DNA from: Stutzerimonas stutzeri
GTDB taxonomy: Bacteria; Pseudomonadota; Gammaproteobacteria; Pseudomonadales; Pseudomonadaceae
Length of the DNA stretch: 64,000 bases
Direction of reading: 5' to 3'
NCBI RefSeq assembly: GCF_038561965.1
Contig: NZ_CP139348.1
Location: 2,666,001-2,730,000, forward strand
Numbering within the stretch: the first letter of the stretch is position 1; each line of letters opens with the position of its first letter. Below the pieces are notes generated by a model. That model saw only the letters and a list, made by a program, of their open reading frames with translations. It had not been told where the DNA came from and ran no database searches. The position numbers were made by a program, and so were the translations under genes. Below, in pieces: positions 27,401 through 34,551 of the stretch.

Positions 27401-28071
27401 CACGCACCTGGACCGCGGAAAACTCGGTGGGCATCGGCGGCGCCTACATGTGCGTTTACGGCATGGAGGGCCCGGGCGGCTACCAGTTTGTCGGTCGCAC
27501 GCTGCAGATGTGGAATCGCTACCGCGCGGTCGAGGCCTTCGGCGGCCAGCCGTGGCTGCTGCGCTTCTTCGACCAGATCCGCTTCTTCCCGGTTTCGGCC
27601 GAGGAGCTGACAAAGATCCGCCGCGATTTCCCGCTTGGCCGTTACCCGCTGAAGATCGAAGAGACCGAGCTGCGGCTGTCCGATTACCAGGCTTTTCTGG
27701 ACCAGGAAGCCGACGGCATCGACGCCTTCCGCCAGCAGCAACGCGCCGCCTTCGACGCCGAACGCCAGCGCTGGATCGCGTCCGGCCAGGCGCATTTCGA
27801 GAGCGAGGAAGTGGCCGCGGATCTCGGCGAAGACGCCCCGCTGGATGATGGCCAGCACGGCATCGAAAGCCATATTGCCGGCAACCTCTGGCAAGTCTCG
27901 GTGGCCGAAGGCGAACGCGTCGAAGCCGGCGACGTGCTGGTGATTCTGGAGAGCATGAAGATGGAAATCCCGCTCACCGCGCCGGTAGCCGGTGTGATCA
28001 AGGAGGTCCGCGTGCAACCCGGCGCCCCCGTGCGCGCCGGCCAGCGCGTGGTGGTGATCGAGGAGGCGTAA
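24472..28071 (+). CDS. Biotin-dependent guanidine/urea carboxylase
   Basis: The 1199-residue single-chain enzyme has a biotin carboxylase domain at about 1-450, with IANRGAIACRILRTLR and the ATP-grasp GGGGIGMRV. The carboxyltransferase domain follows at about 460-1040 and is made of allophanate-hydrolase-subunit-2-like and subunit-1-like halves. A biotinyl domain ends the protein, with K1163 in SMKMEI as the biotin site. Annotation pipelines usually call it urea carboxylase. In riboswitch-controlled operons with DUF1989 genes, related enzymes prefer guanidine and make carboxyguanidine. That preference rests on context here; I could not assign the specificity residue by eye. Confidence 0.93.
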   Translation: MFDKLLIANRGAIACRILRTLRALDVKGVAVYSEADAASLHIQQADEAHSLGEGAAPNTYLVVDKILGIALETGARAIHPGYGFLSENAAFAEACEAAGIAFVGPTPEQLRVFGLKHTARALAKQHGVPMLEGTELLENLDTALVAGEQVGYPVMLKSTAGGGGIGMRVCNTAAELSEAFDAVKRLGQNNFSDSGVFIEKYIQRARHLEVQVFGDGRGDVIALGVRDCSVQRRNQKVLEETPAPNLPAGMAEALCEAAIKLAKAVSYRSAGTVEFVYDAEAARFYFLEVNTRLQVEHGVTEQVWGVDLVRWMIELAAGDLPPLAELAKGLKSEGHAIQARLYAEDPGRDFQPSPGLLTAVSFPKGDGKALRIDTWVEAGCEIPPYFDPMTAKLITWAPTRGQACAALDQALDATTLYGVETNRDYLRQILAYTPFAEGNPWTRCLESLTYRATTFEVISAGTQTTVQDYPGRLGYWAVGVPPSGPMDSRALRLGNALLGNPAEAAGLEITMSGPILRFNTDAVVTVTGAEIPLKLDDIELSMCTTILIKAGSTLALGTIAGAGARSYLCVRGGLQVPDYLGSKSTFTLGQFGGHAGRALRAGDVLHIPALTDESVGASLPRELCSALPAVREIRVIYGPHGAPEYFTEGYIERFFATDWEVHFNSSRTGVRLIGPKPEWVRDSGGEAGLHPSNIHDNPYAIGAVDFTGDMPVILGPDGPSLGGFVCPVTIIEADLWQLGQLKAGDRVRFVPVDVATARKLAQAANTECARLAAAPVPCVPVALESPIVLDIGEADTRLVARLSGDTHLLLEIGQPELDLVLRFRGHALMQALEAKQLDGVIDLTPGIRSLQVHYQPETLPLASLLDTVAGLWDAVCSAQDLRVPSRIVHLPLSWDDPACQLAIDKYMTTVRKDAPWCPSNLEFIRRINDLPNLDAVYRTVFEASYLVMGLGDVYLGAPVATPLDPRHRLVTTKYNPARTWTAENSVGIGGAYMCVYGMEGPGGYQFVGRTLQMWNRYRAVEAFGGQPWLLRFFDQIRFFPVSAEELTKIRRDFPLGRYPLKIEETELRLSDYQAFLDQEADGIDAFRQQQRAAFDAERQRWIASGQAHFESEEVAADLGEDAPLDDGQHGIESHIAGNLWQVSVAEGERVEAGDVLVILESMKMEIPLTAPVAGVIKEVRVQPGAPVRAGQRVVVIEEA

Positions 28072-28097
28072 GGCCGCACGACCCACGCAAAGATAAC

Positions 28098-28128
28098 CGT
28101 AGGGTGGATCACGCTTCACCGATCCACC
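28098..28128. repeat. REP-like palindrome between carboxylase and allophanate hydrolase genes
   Basis: The segment opens with CGTAGGGTGGATC and ends with GATCCACC, forming an eight-base stem (28103-28110 with 28121-28128). It is the sequence-related cousin of the doublet at 24297-24361, sharing the CGTAGGGTGG head. Confidence 0.7.
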
Positions 28129-28212
28129 AACCGGCCGACCGACTGACCGGGCCGGCCCGAACATCACAGGTGGAAAAGGCGTTGCCGTTTTCCACCGTAC
28201 GAGGAATACAAC

Positions 28213-30015
28213 GTGACAAACGACTTCGATCTACGCCTCGACACACTCCGCACGGCTTACTCCAGCGCCCAACTGTCACCGCGCACACTCATCGCTGCAG
28301 TGCACAAGCAAGCCACCGCCCTCCAGGCCGAATTCAACCTCTTCATTCATCTTCTGACCAAAGATGAACTCGAGCCCTACCTAGCCGCCCTGGACAGCAA
28401 ATCCCCAGCCGAGCTACCGCTCTACGGCATCCCCTTCGCCATCAAGGACAATATCGACCTGGCCGGCATCCCCACCACGGCCGCCTGCCCCGCCTTTGCC
28501 TATACACCCGAAGCCAGCGCGACCCTCGTCGAACAGTTGATTGGCCTCGGCGCGATCCCGCTGGGCAAGACCAATCTCGACCAGTTCGCCACCGGCCTCA
28601 ACGGGACGCGCTCGCCCTACGGTGAATGCCGCAACAGCGTGCACCCGGACTACCCCTCGGGCGGCTCCAGCGCCGGTTCATCGCTGGCCGTGGCGCTGGG
28701 CGTCGCGAGCTTCGCACTGGGCACCGATACCGCCGGCTCCGGCCGCGTACCGGCAGCGTTGAACAATCTGGTGGGCCTCAAGGCCAGCAAGGGCCTGATC
28801 TCCACGGCCGGCGTCGTACCCGCCTGCCGCACGCTTGATTGCGTCACCTTTTTCGCCGCCACTGCCGCGGAAGCCAGCCAGCTACTGGCGCTGACCGCCC
28901 GGCTCGATCCGCGCGACGAGTACAGCCGCACCAACCCATCGTGGAACGACGGCTCGGCCTTCGGCAAGGTCGCCGCGTTCCGCTTCGGTGTGCCGAAGGA
29001 CACGGAATTTCTCGGCTGCCCGGAAAGCCCCGCGCTGTTCGCCGCCACCATCGAGCAATTGAAAGCCATCGGCGGCGAGCCGGTGGAAATCGACTTCGGC
29101 CCCTTCCTCGAAGCAGCGCGCCTGCTCTACGAAGGCCCCTGGGTGGCCGAGCGCTACAGCGTCGCCGGCGAGCTGATCGAGCAGCAGCCTGACGCCGTGC
29201 TGCCGGTGATCAAGGCCGTGCTGGAGAAGGCGCCCGGCACCACCGCCGTAGGGTTGTTCCGCGCCCAGTACCGTCTGCAACAACTCAAGGCCGTGTGCGA
29301 CCGGATCATGGCCGAGGTCGATTGCGTACTGACCCCGGCCTACCCGCGCCCGGTGACGCTGGACGAGCTGCATGCCGAGCCGGTCAAGCGCAACTCGGAC
29401 CTGGGCTACTACACCAACTTCATGAACATGCTCGACTACGCCGCCGTGGCGGTGCCGGCGGGCGTCATGCAGAACGGTCTGCCCTGGGGCGTGACCCTGT
29501 TCGGCCGGGTGTTCACCGATCAGTACCTGCTGAGTCTGGCCGACGCGCTGCAGCGGCAAAATGGCATCGCGCTGATCGGCGGCCAGTCGATCACCTCGCC
29601 CGCTCCGCAAACACCCGCGCGCAACGACCGTGCCCGTGTGGTGGTCTGCGGCGCGCATCTGGACGGGCTGCCGCTGAACTGGCAGCTCAAGCAGCGTGGC
29701 GGTCGCCTGCTCGAAGCGACCCGCAGCGCGGCGGCCTACAAGCTCTACGCCCTGGCCGGCGGCCCACCGTATCGCCCGGGCATGGTCCGGGTTGCCGAGG
29801 GCGGTGCGGCGATCGAAGTAGAAGTCTGGGAAATCCCCAGCAGCGAGCTGGGCTCCTTCCTCGGAGGAATCCCCGCGCCGCTGGGCCTGGGCAAGGTGCA
29901 ACTGGCCGATGGTAGCTGGGAGACCGGCTTCATCTGCGAGCCATGCGGACTGGAGGGGGCCCGCGACATCACGGCGTTCGGCGGTTGGCGCGCCTATATG
30001 AACGATCGCGTCTAG
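28213..30015 (+). CDS. atzF: Allophanate hydrolase
   Basis: This enzyme hydrolyses allophanate to two ammonia and two carbon dioxide, the last step of guanidine and urea amidolyase pathways. The 600-residue protein has an N-terminal amidase-signature domain with K78 (PFAIKDN), the cis-serine in SGGSSAGSS (near S152) and nucleophile S176 (TDTAGSGR). An allophanate-hydrolase C-terminal domain follows (about 470-600). Translation starts at GTG 28213 after GAGGAA. A separate gene rather than a fused urea amidolyase is the usual bacterial layout. The symbol follows the s-triazine pathway homologue. Confidence 0.93.
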   Translation: MTNDFDLRLDTLRTAYSSAQLSPRTLIAAVHKQATALQAEFNLFIHLLTKDELEPYLAALDSKSPAELPLYGIPFAIKDNIDLAGIPTTAACPAFAYTPEASATLVEQLIGLGAIPLGKTNLDQFATGLNGTRSPYGECRNSVHPDYPSGGSSAGSSLAVALGVASFALGTDTAGSGRVPAALNNLVGLKASKGLISTAGVVPACRTLDCVTFFAATAAEASQLLALTARLDPRDEYSRTNPSWNDGSAFGKVAAFRFGVPKDTEFLGCPESPALFAATIEQLKAIGGEPVEIDFGPFLEAARLLYEGPWVAERYSVAGELIEQQPDAVLPVIKAVLEKAPGTTAVGLFRAQYRLQQLKAVCDRIMAEVDCVLTPAYPRPVTLDELHAEPVKRNSDLGYYTNFMNMLDYAAVAVPAGVMQNGLPWGVTLFGRVFTDQYLLSLADALQRQNGIALIGGQSITSPAPQTPARNDRARVVVCGAHLDGLPLNWQLKQRGGRLLEATRSAAAYKLYALAGGPPYRPGMVRVAEGGAAIEVEVWEIPSSELGSFLGGIPAPLGLGKVQLADGSWETGFICEPCGLEGARDITAFGGWRAYMNDRV

Positions 30016-30258
30016 CAAGGTATTACCGAAGCCGCCGGGCGCGCGGCGGCCACCTGGTGTCGCTCAGGGTTCGTGTCGAGCACAGACGCGAGACCGTCGG
30101 ACGATGGTCAGAACACCAGTGGCCGGTGCACTTCGTGCCTGTGCAGCCGCACTCTGGCCATCCCGTCGCATCGCCGGAACATCCGGCTCCTGGCTGACCT
30201 CCCATGCAGAGCCACGCTGACCTCAGTCGGCGTTATCTGCATCCGAAGGAGGACTCCC

Positions 30259-31230
30259 ATGCATATCACCCTGCCACGCATCGGCCTCGGCGGCGCGCCG
30301 CTGGGCAACATGTTCCATCCCCTCAGCGAGGAGACCGCCGACGCGACGCTCAACGCCGCCTGGGACGCCGGCTTTCGCTACTACGACGTGTCGCCGCACT
30401 ATGGCGCAGGGCTGGCCGAGCAGCGCTTCGGTCGCCTGCTCAGCGGCAAGCCACGCGATGAATACGTGCTGAGCACCAAGGTCGGGCGACTGCTGCACCC
30501 GGCCGCTCAACCGGAGAACGCCAAGCCTTTTGTCGACGAACTGCCCAACAAGCGCGTCCCCGACTATTCGGCCGACGGTGCGAGACGCTCTATCGAAGAC
30601 AGCCTGGAGCGCATGGGCGTCGATCGCCTCGACGTGGTGTTCATCCACGACGTGTCCGAGGATCAATGGGGCCCGCAGTGGCGCGAATACTTCCAGCAGG
30701 CCATGAACGGCGCGGCGAAAGCGCTGACCCAGCTGCGCGATGAAGGCGTGATTCGCGGTTGGGGCCTGGGGGTCAACCTGGTCGAACCGTGCCGCATGGC
30801 GCTGGAGCAGAGCGATCCGAACGTGTTCCTGCTGGCCGGGCGCTATTCGCTGCTGGAGCACGACGAAGCGCTGGATACGCTGTTTCCGACCTGCCACGAG
30901 CGGGGTGTCGGCATCGTTGTTGGCGGCCCATTCAACTCCGGCGTGCTGGCCGGCGGCGAGCATTACGAGTACGACCAGATCCCGGCACACATCAGCGAGC
31001 GCAGGCAGCAGCTGAACGCGGTCGCCGAGCGCTGCGGCGTGGACCTGCGCGCCGCAGCGCTGCACTTCTGTCTGGCCAACCCGGTGGTGGCCTCGGTCAT
31101 CCCCGGTACGGCGAACCCCGAGCGGCCGAAGCAGTACATGGACTATTTCAATACTCAGGTTCCCAGCGAATTCTGGCAGACGCTCAAGCGCGAGGAACTG
31201 CTCCGCGAGGATGCGCCAGTACCGAGCTGA
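30259..31230 (+). CDS. Aldo/keto reductase (pyridoxal/fucose dehydrogenase-like)
   Basis: A 323-residue AKR. The catalytic tetrad is visible as Asp and Tyr in FRYYDVSPHYGAG, Lys in STKVG and His in VVFIHDV. The subfamily contains enzymes that oxidise sugar or pyridoxal hemiacetals to lactones with NAD(P). A strong AAGGAGG site precedes ATG 30259; the in-frame GTG at 30073 is rejected. It lies 243 bases after atzF and before riboswitch 2, so it may end operon 1. A GCCGCC/GGCGGC hairpin near 30031-30050 could weaken read-through. Substrate unknown. Confidence 0.85.
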   Translation: MHITLPRIGLGGAPLGNMFHPLSEETADATLNAAWDAGFRYYDVSPHYGAGLAEQRFGRLLSGKPRDEYVLSTKVGRLLHPAAQPENAKPFVDELPNKRVPDYSADGARRSIEDSLERMGVDRLDVVFIHDVSEDQWGPQWREYFQQAMNGAAKALTQLRDEGVIRGWGLGVNLVEPCRMALEQSDPNVFLLAGRYSLLEHDEALDTLFPTCHERGVGIVVGGPFNSGVLAGGEHYEYDQIPAHISERRQQLNAVAERCGVDLRAAALHFCLANPVVASVIPGTANPERPKQYMDYFNTQVPSEFWQTLKREELLREDAPVPS

Positions 31231-31458
31231 TTTGATTCGCCCCTCCCCGGCCGCTCCCGCATCAGCGTTTTGTGGGAGCGCCTTGGGGGCTGTGCCTTCC
31301 CCGCCGATGACATCCCACCACACAGCCTTGCTCCGCACTATCACGGAGCAAGGCTCCCCATTTGAGAGCAGCGACGTTCAAGCCGGGCAAGCCGCCCTAC
31401 GTCCGTTTCGCACGGCAACTTCTTGAATAAGCGACGCTTTTGCTTCGAGCAGCGCAGC
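31231..31458. other. Intergenic region between aldo/keto reductase gene and riboswitch 2 promoter
   Basis: No coding sequence is seen. It holds two hairpin-forming segments: GCTCCC/GGGAGC near 31252-31279, reminiscent of Pseudomonas REP units, and the longer perfect inverted repeat at 31324-31355. A GCAAGCCGCCCTACG piece at about 31388-31402 resembles the tail of the REP-like units. Confidence 0.6.
31324..31355. repeat. Perfect 12-base inverted repeat
   Basis: AGCCTTGCTCCG (31324-31335) and CGGAGCAAGGCT (31344-31355) are exact reverse complements around the eight-base loop CACTATCA. It could terminate the upstream operon, but no T-run follows. It could also be an activator-binding site about 105 bases before the sigma-54-type promoter. 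Confidence 0.75.
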
Positions 31459-31474
31459 TGGCACGCAACCTGCT
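31459..31474 (+). promoter_or_regulatory. Sigma-54-type (-24/-12) promoter upstream of guanidine riboswitch 2
   Basis: TGGCACGCAACCTGCT has GG at 31460-31461 and GC at 31472-31473 with the required ten-base gap. It differs from TGGCACG-N4-TTGCT at one position. It is oriented toward riboswitch 2, about 72 bases before the aptamer. Confidence 0.75.
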
Positions 31475-31546
31475 GTATCTCCAGTGAACGGGATGAGTCG
31501 CCACCGGCGCTCATGACGCTTGGCACAAACACAGGAGCAGCTTCAA

Positions 31547-31643
31547 GGAGAACTAGGGTTCCGGCTCACAGGGAGTGGGCGCTGGTCCGAGAGTTCTCCG
31601 GTCCCAGGGACGGGACTACACGGAGGGATAAAAGCCCGGGAGA
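31547..31643 (+). promoter_or_regulatory. Guanidine-I (ykkC) riboswitch 2
   Basis: The same conserved blocks as riboswitch 1 are present: ACTAGGGTTCCGG from 31552, CTGGTCCGAGAG at 31582-31593, and the ACACGG / GGGATAAAAGCCCGGGAGA block at 31618-31643. P1 is GGAGAACT (31547-31554) with AGTTCTCC (31592-31599), P2 GCTCAC with GTGGGC (31564-31580) and P3 GTCCC with GGGAC (31601-31616). Stem sequences differ from riboswitch 1 while pairing is kept, so the two are not a recent duplication. It precedes the substrate-binding protein gene by 49 bases. Confidence 0.96.
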
Positions 31644-31692
31644 CGCGATGTCATCCCGTGCCTGTCATTCCAATGTGTAGGGAAATCACACC

Positions 31693-32694
31693 ATGTCCAC
31701 ACTGCGCTCGCTGAACAAGACCCTTCTCGCCGCCGGCCTGGCCGTCGCGACATTGTTTTCACCGCTGGCCAGCCAGGCTGCCGAGAAGCTGAAGATCGGC
31801 ACTGTGGTCTGGGCCGGTTACGGCCCCTTCTACGTCGCCGACAAGAAGGACCTGTTCAAGCCCCACGGCCTGGACGTGGACCTGCAGTTTTTCAACGACC
31901 CGGCGCTGATCCCCACCGCCATGCTCAGCCGCGCGCTGGACGGCGGCATGCTCACCTACGACCAGGTGGTGGCCTCGGTCGCCAAGGGCCTCAAGCATCG
32001 CGTGGTGATGCCCATCGACTTCTCCAACGGTGGCGATGCCATCGTCGCCGACGCCTCGATCCAGTCCTTTGCCGACTTCAAGGGCAAGAAGGTCGGCTTC
32101 AACCCACTCTCGCCATCGGACTTTCTGCTGGCCTATGCGCTGCAGCATAACGGCATGAGTGACAAGGACATCAACGCCGTCAACATGACCCCGGAAGGCA
32201 TTCCCGGCGCCATGGCCTCGGGCAACCTGCCGATTGGCGTGACCTACGAACCCAACGTCTCGCAAATCCTCTCCATGGGCGGTGGCGACAAGTTCAAGGT
32301 GGTTTATTCCTCCAAGGACGCACCGGGGCTGATCACCGACGTACTGGTCTTCGACGAGGCGGTGATCGCCAAGAAGCCCGCTGCCATCAAGGCGATGATC
32401 CAGGGCTACCTGGACGGCCTGGCCTACATGCAGGCGCACCCCGAGGAGTCGGCCAAGATCATCGGCGAGGTGCTCGGGGTCAGCGCCGAAGAGGCCGTCG
32501 AGCAGATGGCCGGCGCCTACAACATCCCCCTCGCCGAGATGAGCAAGAGCTTCACACCTGGCGATGACACCCATTCATTCCATGGCAGCGGCGCAATCAT
32601 CGCCAAGTTGCTCAAGGACAACGGGCAGATTCCGACCATCCCGGACTTCAGCAAGACCTACGACGCCCAGTTCACCGAAGCGCTCGCCCAGTAA
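31693..32694 (+). CDS. ABC transporter substrate-binding protein, NitT/TauT type (riboswitch 2 operon)
   Basis: A 333-residue periplasmic binding protein with a signal peptide (about 1-30, cut near SQAAEK) and the SsuA/NMT1-like two-lobe fold. It opens with IGTVVWAGYGPFYVADKKDLF and contains a GKKVGFNPLSPSDFLL lobe. It is the first gene behind riboswitch 2 and should serve the permease and ATPase at 39177-40891. Ligand unknown; riboswitch control points to a guanidino compound. Confidence 0.9.
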   Translation: MSTLRSLNKTLLAAGLAVATLFSPLASQAAEKLKIGTVVWAGYGPFYVADKKDLFKPHGLDVDLQFFNDPALIPTAMLSRALDGGMLTYDQVVASVAKGLKHRVVMPIDFSNGGDAIVADASIQSFADFKGKKVGFNPLSPSDFLLAYALQHNGMSDKDINAVNMTPEGIPGAMASGNLPIGVTYEPNVSQILSMGGGDKFKVVYSSKDAPGLITDVLVFDEAVIAKKPAAIKAMIQGYLDGLAYMQAHPEESAKIIGEVLGVSAEEAVEQMAGAYNIPLAEMSKSFTPGDDTHSFHGSGAIIAKLLKDNGQIPTIPDFSKTYDAQFTEALAQ

Positions 32695-32738
32695 GCCGAT
32701 GCCCGGCGGGCAGTTGCCCGCCTGTGCTGGAGAAGACC

Positions 32739-33761
32739 ATGAACGCAAAACCTCTGTACCGCTATGCCGATGGCCGCCTGCCCAACACCCTGGCGATCCT
32801 CTACACCGTGCTCGCCTACGGTGGCGGGCTGGCCCTGCTGTTCGCCCCGAATGGCTGGCTGAACGCATTGGGCACACTGCTGCTGGCCCACGGCATGATC
32901 ATCGCCGCTTACCTGATTCACGAATTCGCCCATGGCGCGATCTTCAGCGTGCCCAAGCACAACGAATGGGCCGGCAACGTCTGCAGTTGGTTGTGCGGCA
33001 GCTGCTACGCCGAGTTCCAGGACCTGCGCAAGAAACACATGCGCCATCACGTCGACCGAGCCGACGTGATCACTTTTGACAGCAAGGCCTTTCTCAAGGC
33101 GCGCCCCGTGTGGATCCAGAAACTGGTACTGGCGCTGGAATGGGCCTATGTGCCGGCGGTGGAGCTGATCATGCATTTCTACGTGATCGCCCTACCCTTC
33201 ATCACCGACAACGACAAGCACCGCGCCCGCCGTGGCAAGGTCGCCGCGGTGCTGGCCATTCGCACGCTGCTTTTTGCCGGGCTCGCGGTGCTTTCGCTGA
33301 AGGCCGTGCTGCTCTACGCCGTGGCCTGGATGATCATGCTCAGCGTGCTGCGTTTCGCCGATGCCTATCAGCACACCTACGAGGCCTTCGCCGTGCTGGA
33401 GGACGGCGCCAAGCTGCCGGAGGACAAGCGCCGCGACCGCAGCTACGAGCAACAGAACACCTACAGCAACGTGGTATCGGAACGCTGGCCGGCGCTGAAC
33501 CTGCTGCTGCTCAATTTCTCCTTCCACAACGCCCACCACGAGAAACCGGTAGCGCCCTGGTATCGCCTGCCCAAGCTGCACGCCGAGCTGTACGGCAGCA
33601 CTTACAACCAGGTGATTCCGATGCGCAAGCTGCTCGGCAGTTTCCACCGCTACCGCGTGCGCCGCGTGCTGGACGATGACTACGGCGTGGTCAGCGAAGG
33701 GCCGCACAAGGCCGACAACTTCTACGGCGCCGTCGGCGTCTCCTTCCTGACGGCGGTGTGA
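32739..33761 (+). CDS. Membrane fatty-acid-desaturase-like diiron oxygenase/desaturase
   Basis: The 340-residue integral membrane protein has three histidine boxes: HEFAH (61-65), HMRHH (100-104) and HNAHHE (263-268). These bind a non-heme diiron centre in desaturases and related hydroxylases. Helices lie near 18-60, 125-155 and 165-205. True lipid desaturases rarely sit among ABC transport and amide hydrolase genes. The context suggests oxidation of a small nitrogenous substrate, for example hydroxylation next to a guanidino nitrogen, but this is inference. GGAG precedes ATG 32739, and the gene ends one base before the next start. Confidence 0.85.
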   Translation: MNAKPLYRYADGRLPNTLAILYTVLAYGGGLALLFAPNGWLNALGTLLLAHGMIIAAYLIHEFAHGAIFSVPKHNEWAGNVCSWLCGSCYAEFQDLRKKHMRHHVDRADVITFDSKAFLKARPVWIQKLVLALEWAYVPAVELIMHFYVIALPFITDNDKHRARRGKVAAVLAIRTLLFAGLAVLSLKAVLLYAVAWMIMLSVLRFADAYQHTYEAFAVLEDGAKLPEDKRRDRSYEQQNTYSNVVSERWPALNLLLLNFSFHNAHHEKPVAPWYRLPKLHAELYGSTYNQVIPMRKLLGSFHRYRVRRVLDDDYGVVSEGPHKADNFYGAVGVSFLTAV

Positions 33762-33762
33762 C

Positions 33763-34551
33763 ATGCACAAGGCACTGGATTACCGAGGCCGCTGCGTGGT
33801 CATCACCGGCGCCGCCGGGGGCATCGGCCGGGGCCTGGCGCAGAGCTTCGCCGCTGCCGGCGCCACCCTGGAGCTGCTCGACCGTGACGCCGACGCCCTC
33901 GCCCGGCTCGCTGACGAACTCGCTGGCGAGACGCCGCTGCACTGCACCGCACTGGACCTGGGCGATCGGCAGGCGGTGCAGCAGTATGCCGATGACCTCG
34001 CCTGCCGCGGCCTCAACGCCGATGTGCTGATCAACAACGCTGGTGTCGAGTACGCCACGCCGCTGGGCGAGTGCAGCTTCGAGGCCGACCAGCGCTGGTC
34101 GACCCTGCTGGAGAACAACGTCGGTTCCATGCAGCGCCTGACCCGCGCATTGCTGCCACGCCTGCGCGCCGGCGCCAGCGTGATCAACCAGGCCTCCATC
34201 TGGGGTCTGAAAGGCGTGCCGGGCTTTTCCGCCTATGTCGCCAGCAAGCACGCGGTGGTCGGCCTGACCCGTTCGCTGGCCTGGGAGCTGGGCCCGCGGC
34301 GCATCCGGGTGAACGCGGTGTGCCCCGGCTGGATCGGCACCGATGCGGCCATGCGCTCGCTGCAGGTGATGGCGGACGCCAACGGCCGCAGCGACAGCGC
34401 CGAGCTGGCGGCGATCCTCGCCAACCAGGCCATCCCGGAACTGCTGACGCCGGCTGACCTGGGCGGCACCTTCCTCTTTCTCGGCTCGCCACTGGCCGCC
34501 GCCCTGACCGGCCAGGCGCTGTCGGTCAGCCATGGCGAGGTGATGCACTGA
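33763..34551 (+). CDS. Short-chain dehydrogenase/reductase (SDR) 1, riboswitch 2 operon
   Basis: The 262-residue SDR has the nucleotide loop TGAAGGIGRG (residues 12-21), NNAG, the active-site serine in QASIWG and YVASK with the catalytic Tyr and Lys. The aspartate after the second strand (LLDRDADAL) suggests NAD preference. The stop TGA overlaps the ATG of the next SDR gene. It probably oxidises an alcohol or carbinol formed in the pathway. Confidence 0.88.
   Translation: MHKALDYRGRCVVITGAAGGIGRGLAQSFAAAGATLELLDRDADALARLADELAGETPLHCTALDLGDRQAVQQYADDLACRGLNADVLINNAGVEYATPLGECSFEADQRWSTLLENNVGSMQRLTRALLPRLRAGASVINQASIWGLKGVPGFSAYVASKHAVVGLTRSLAWELGPRRIRVNAVCPGWIGTDAAMRSLQVMADANGRSDSAELAAILANQAIPELLTPADLGGTFLFLGSPLAAALTGQALSVSHGEVMH

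Noticed and set aside
27082..28167. 361-codon minus-strand frame opposite the carboxylase 3' end
   Set aside because: Antisense shadow of a well supported gene; composition is typical of reversed G+C-rich codons.
30073..30258. N-terminal extension of the aldo/keto reductase from GTG 30073
   Set aside because: The extension lacks similarity to AKRs and a strong AAGGAGG site directly precedes ATG 30259.
31521..31536. A second TGGCAC just before riboswitch 2 as a sigma-54 promoter
   Set aside because: The base pair ten bases on is GG rather than GC, so the -12 element is missing. The site at 31459-31474 is better.
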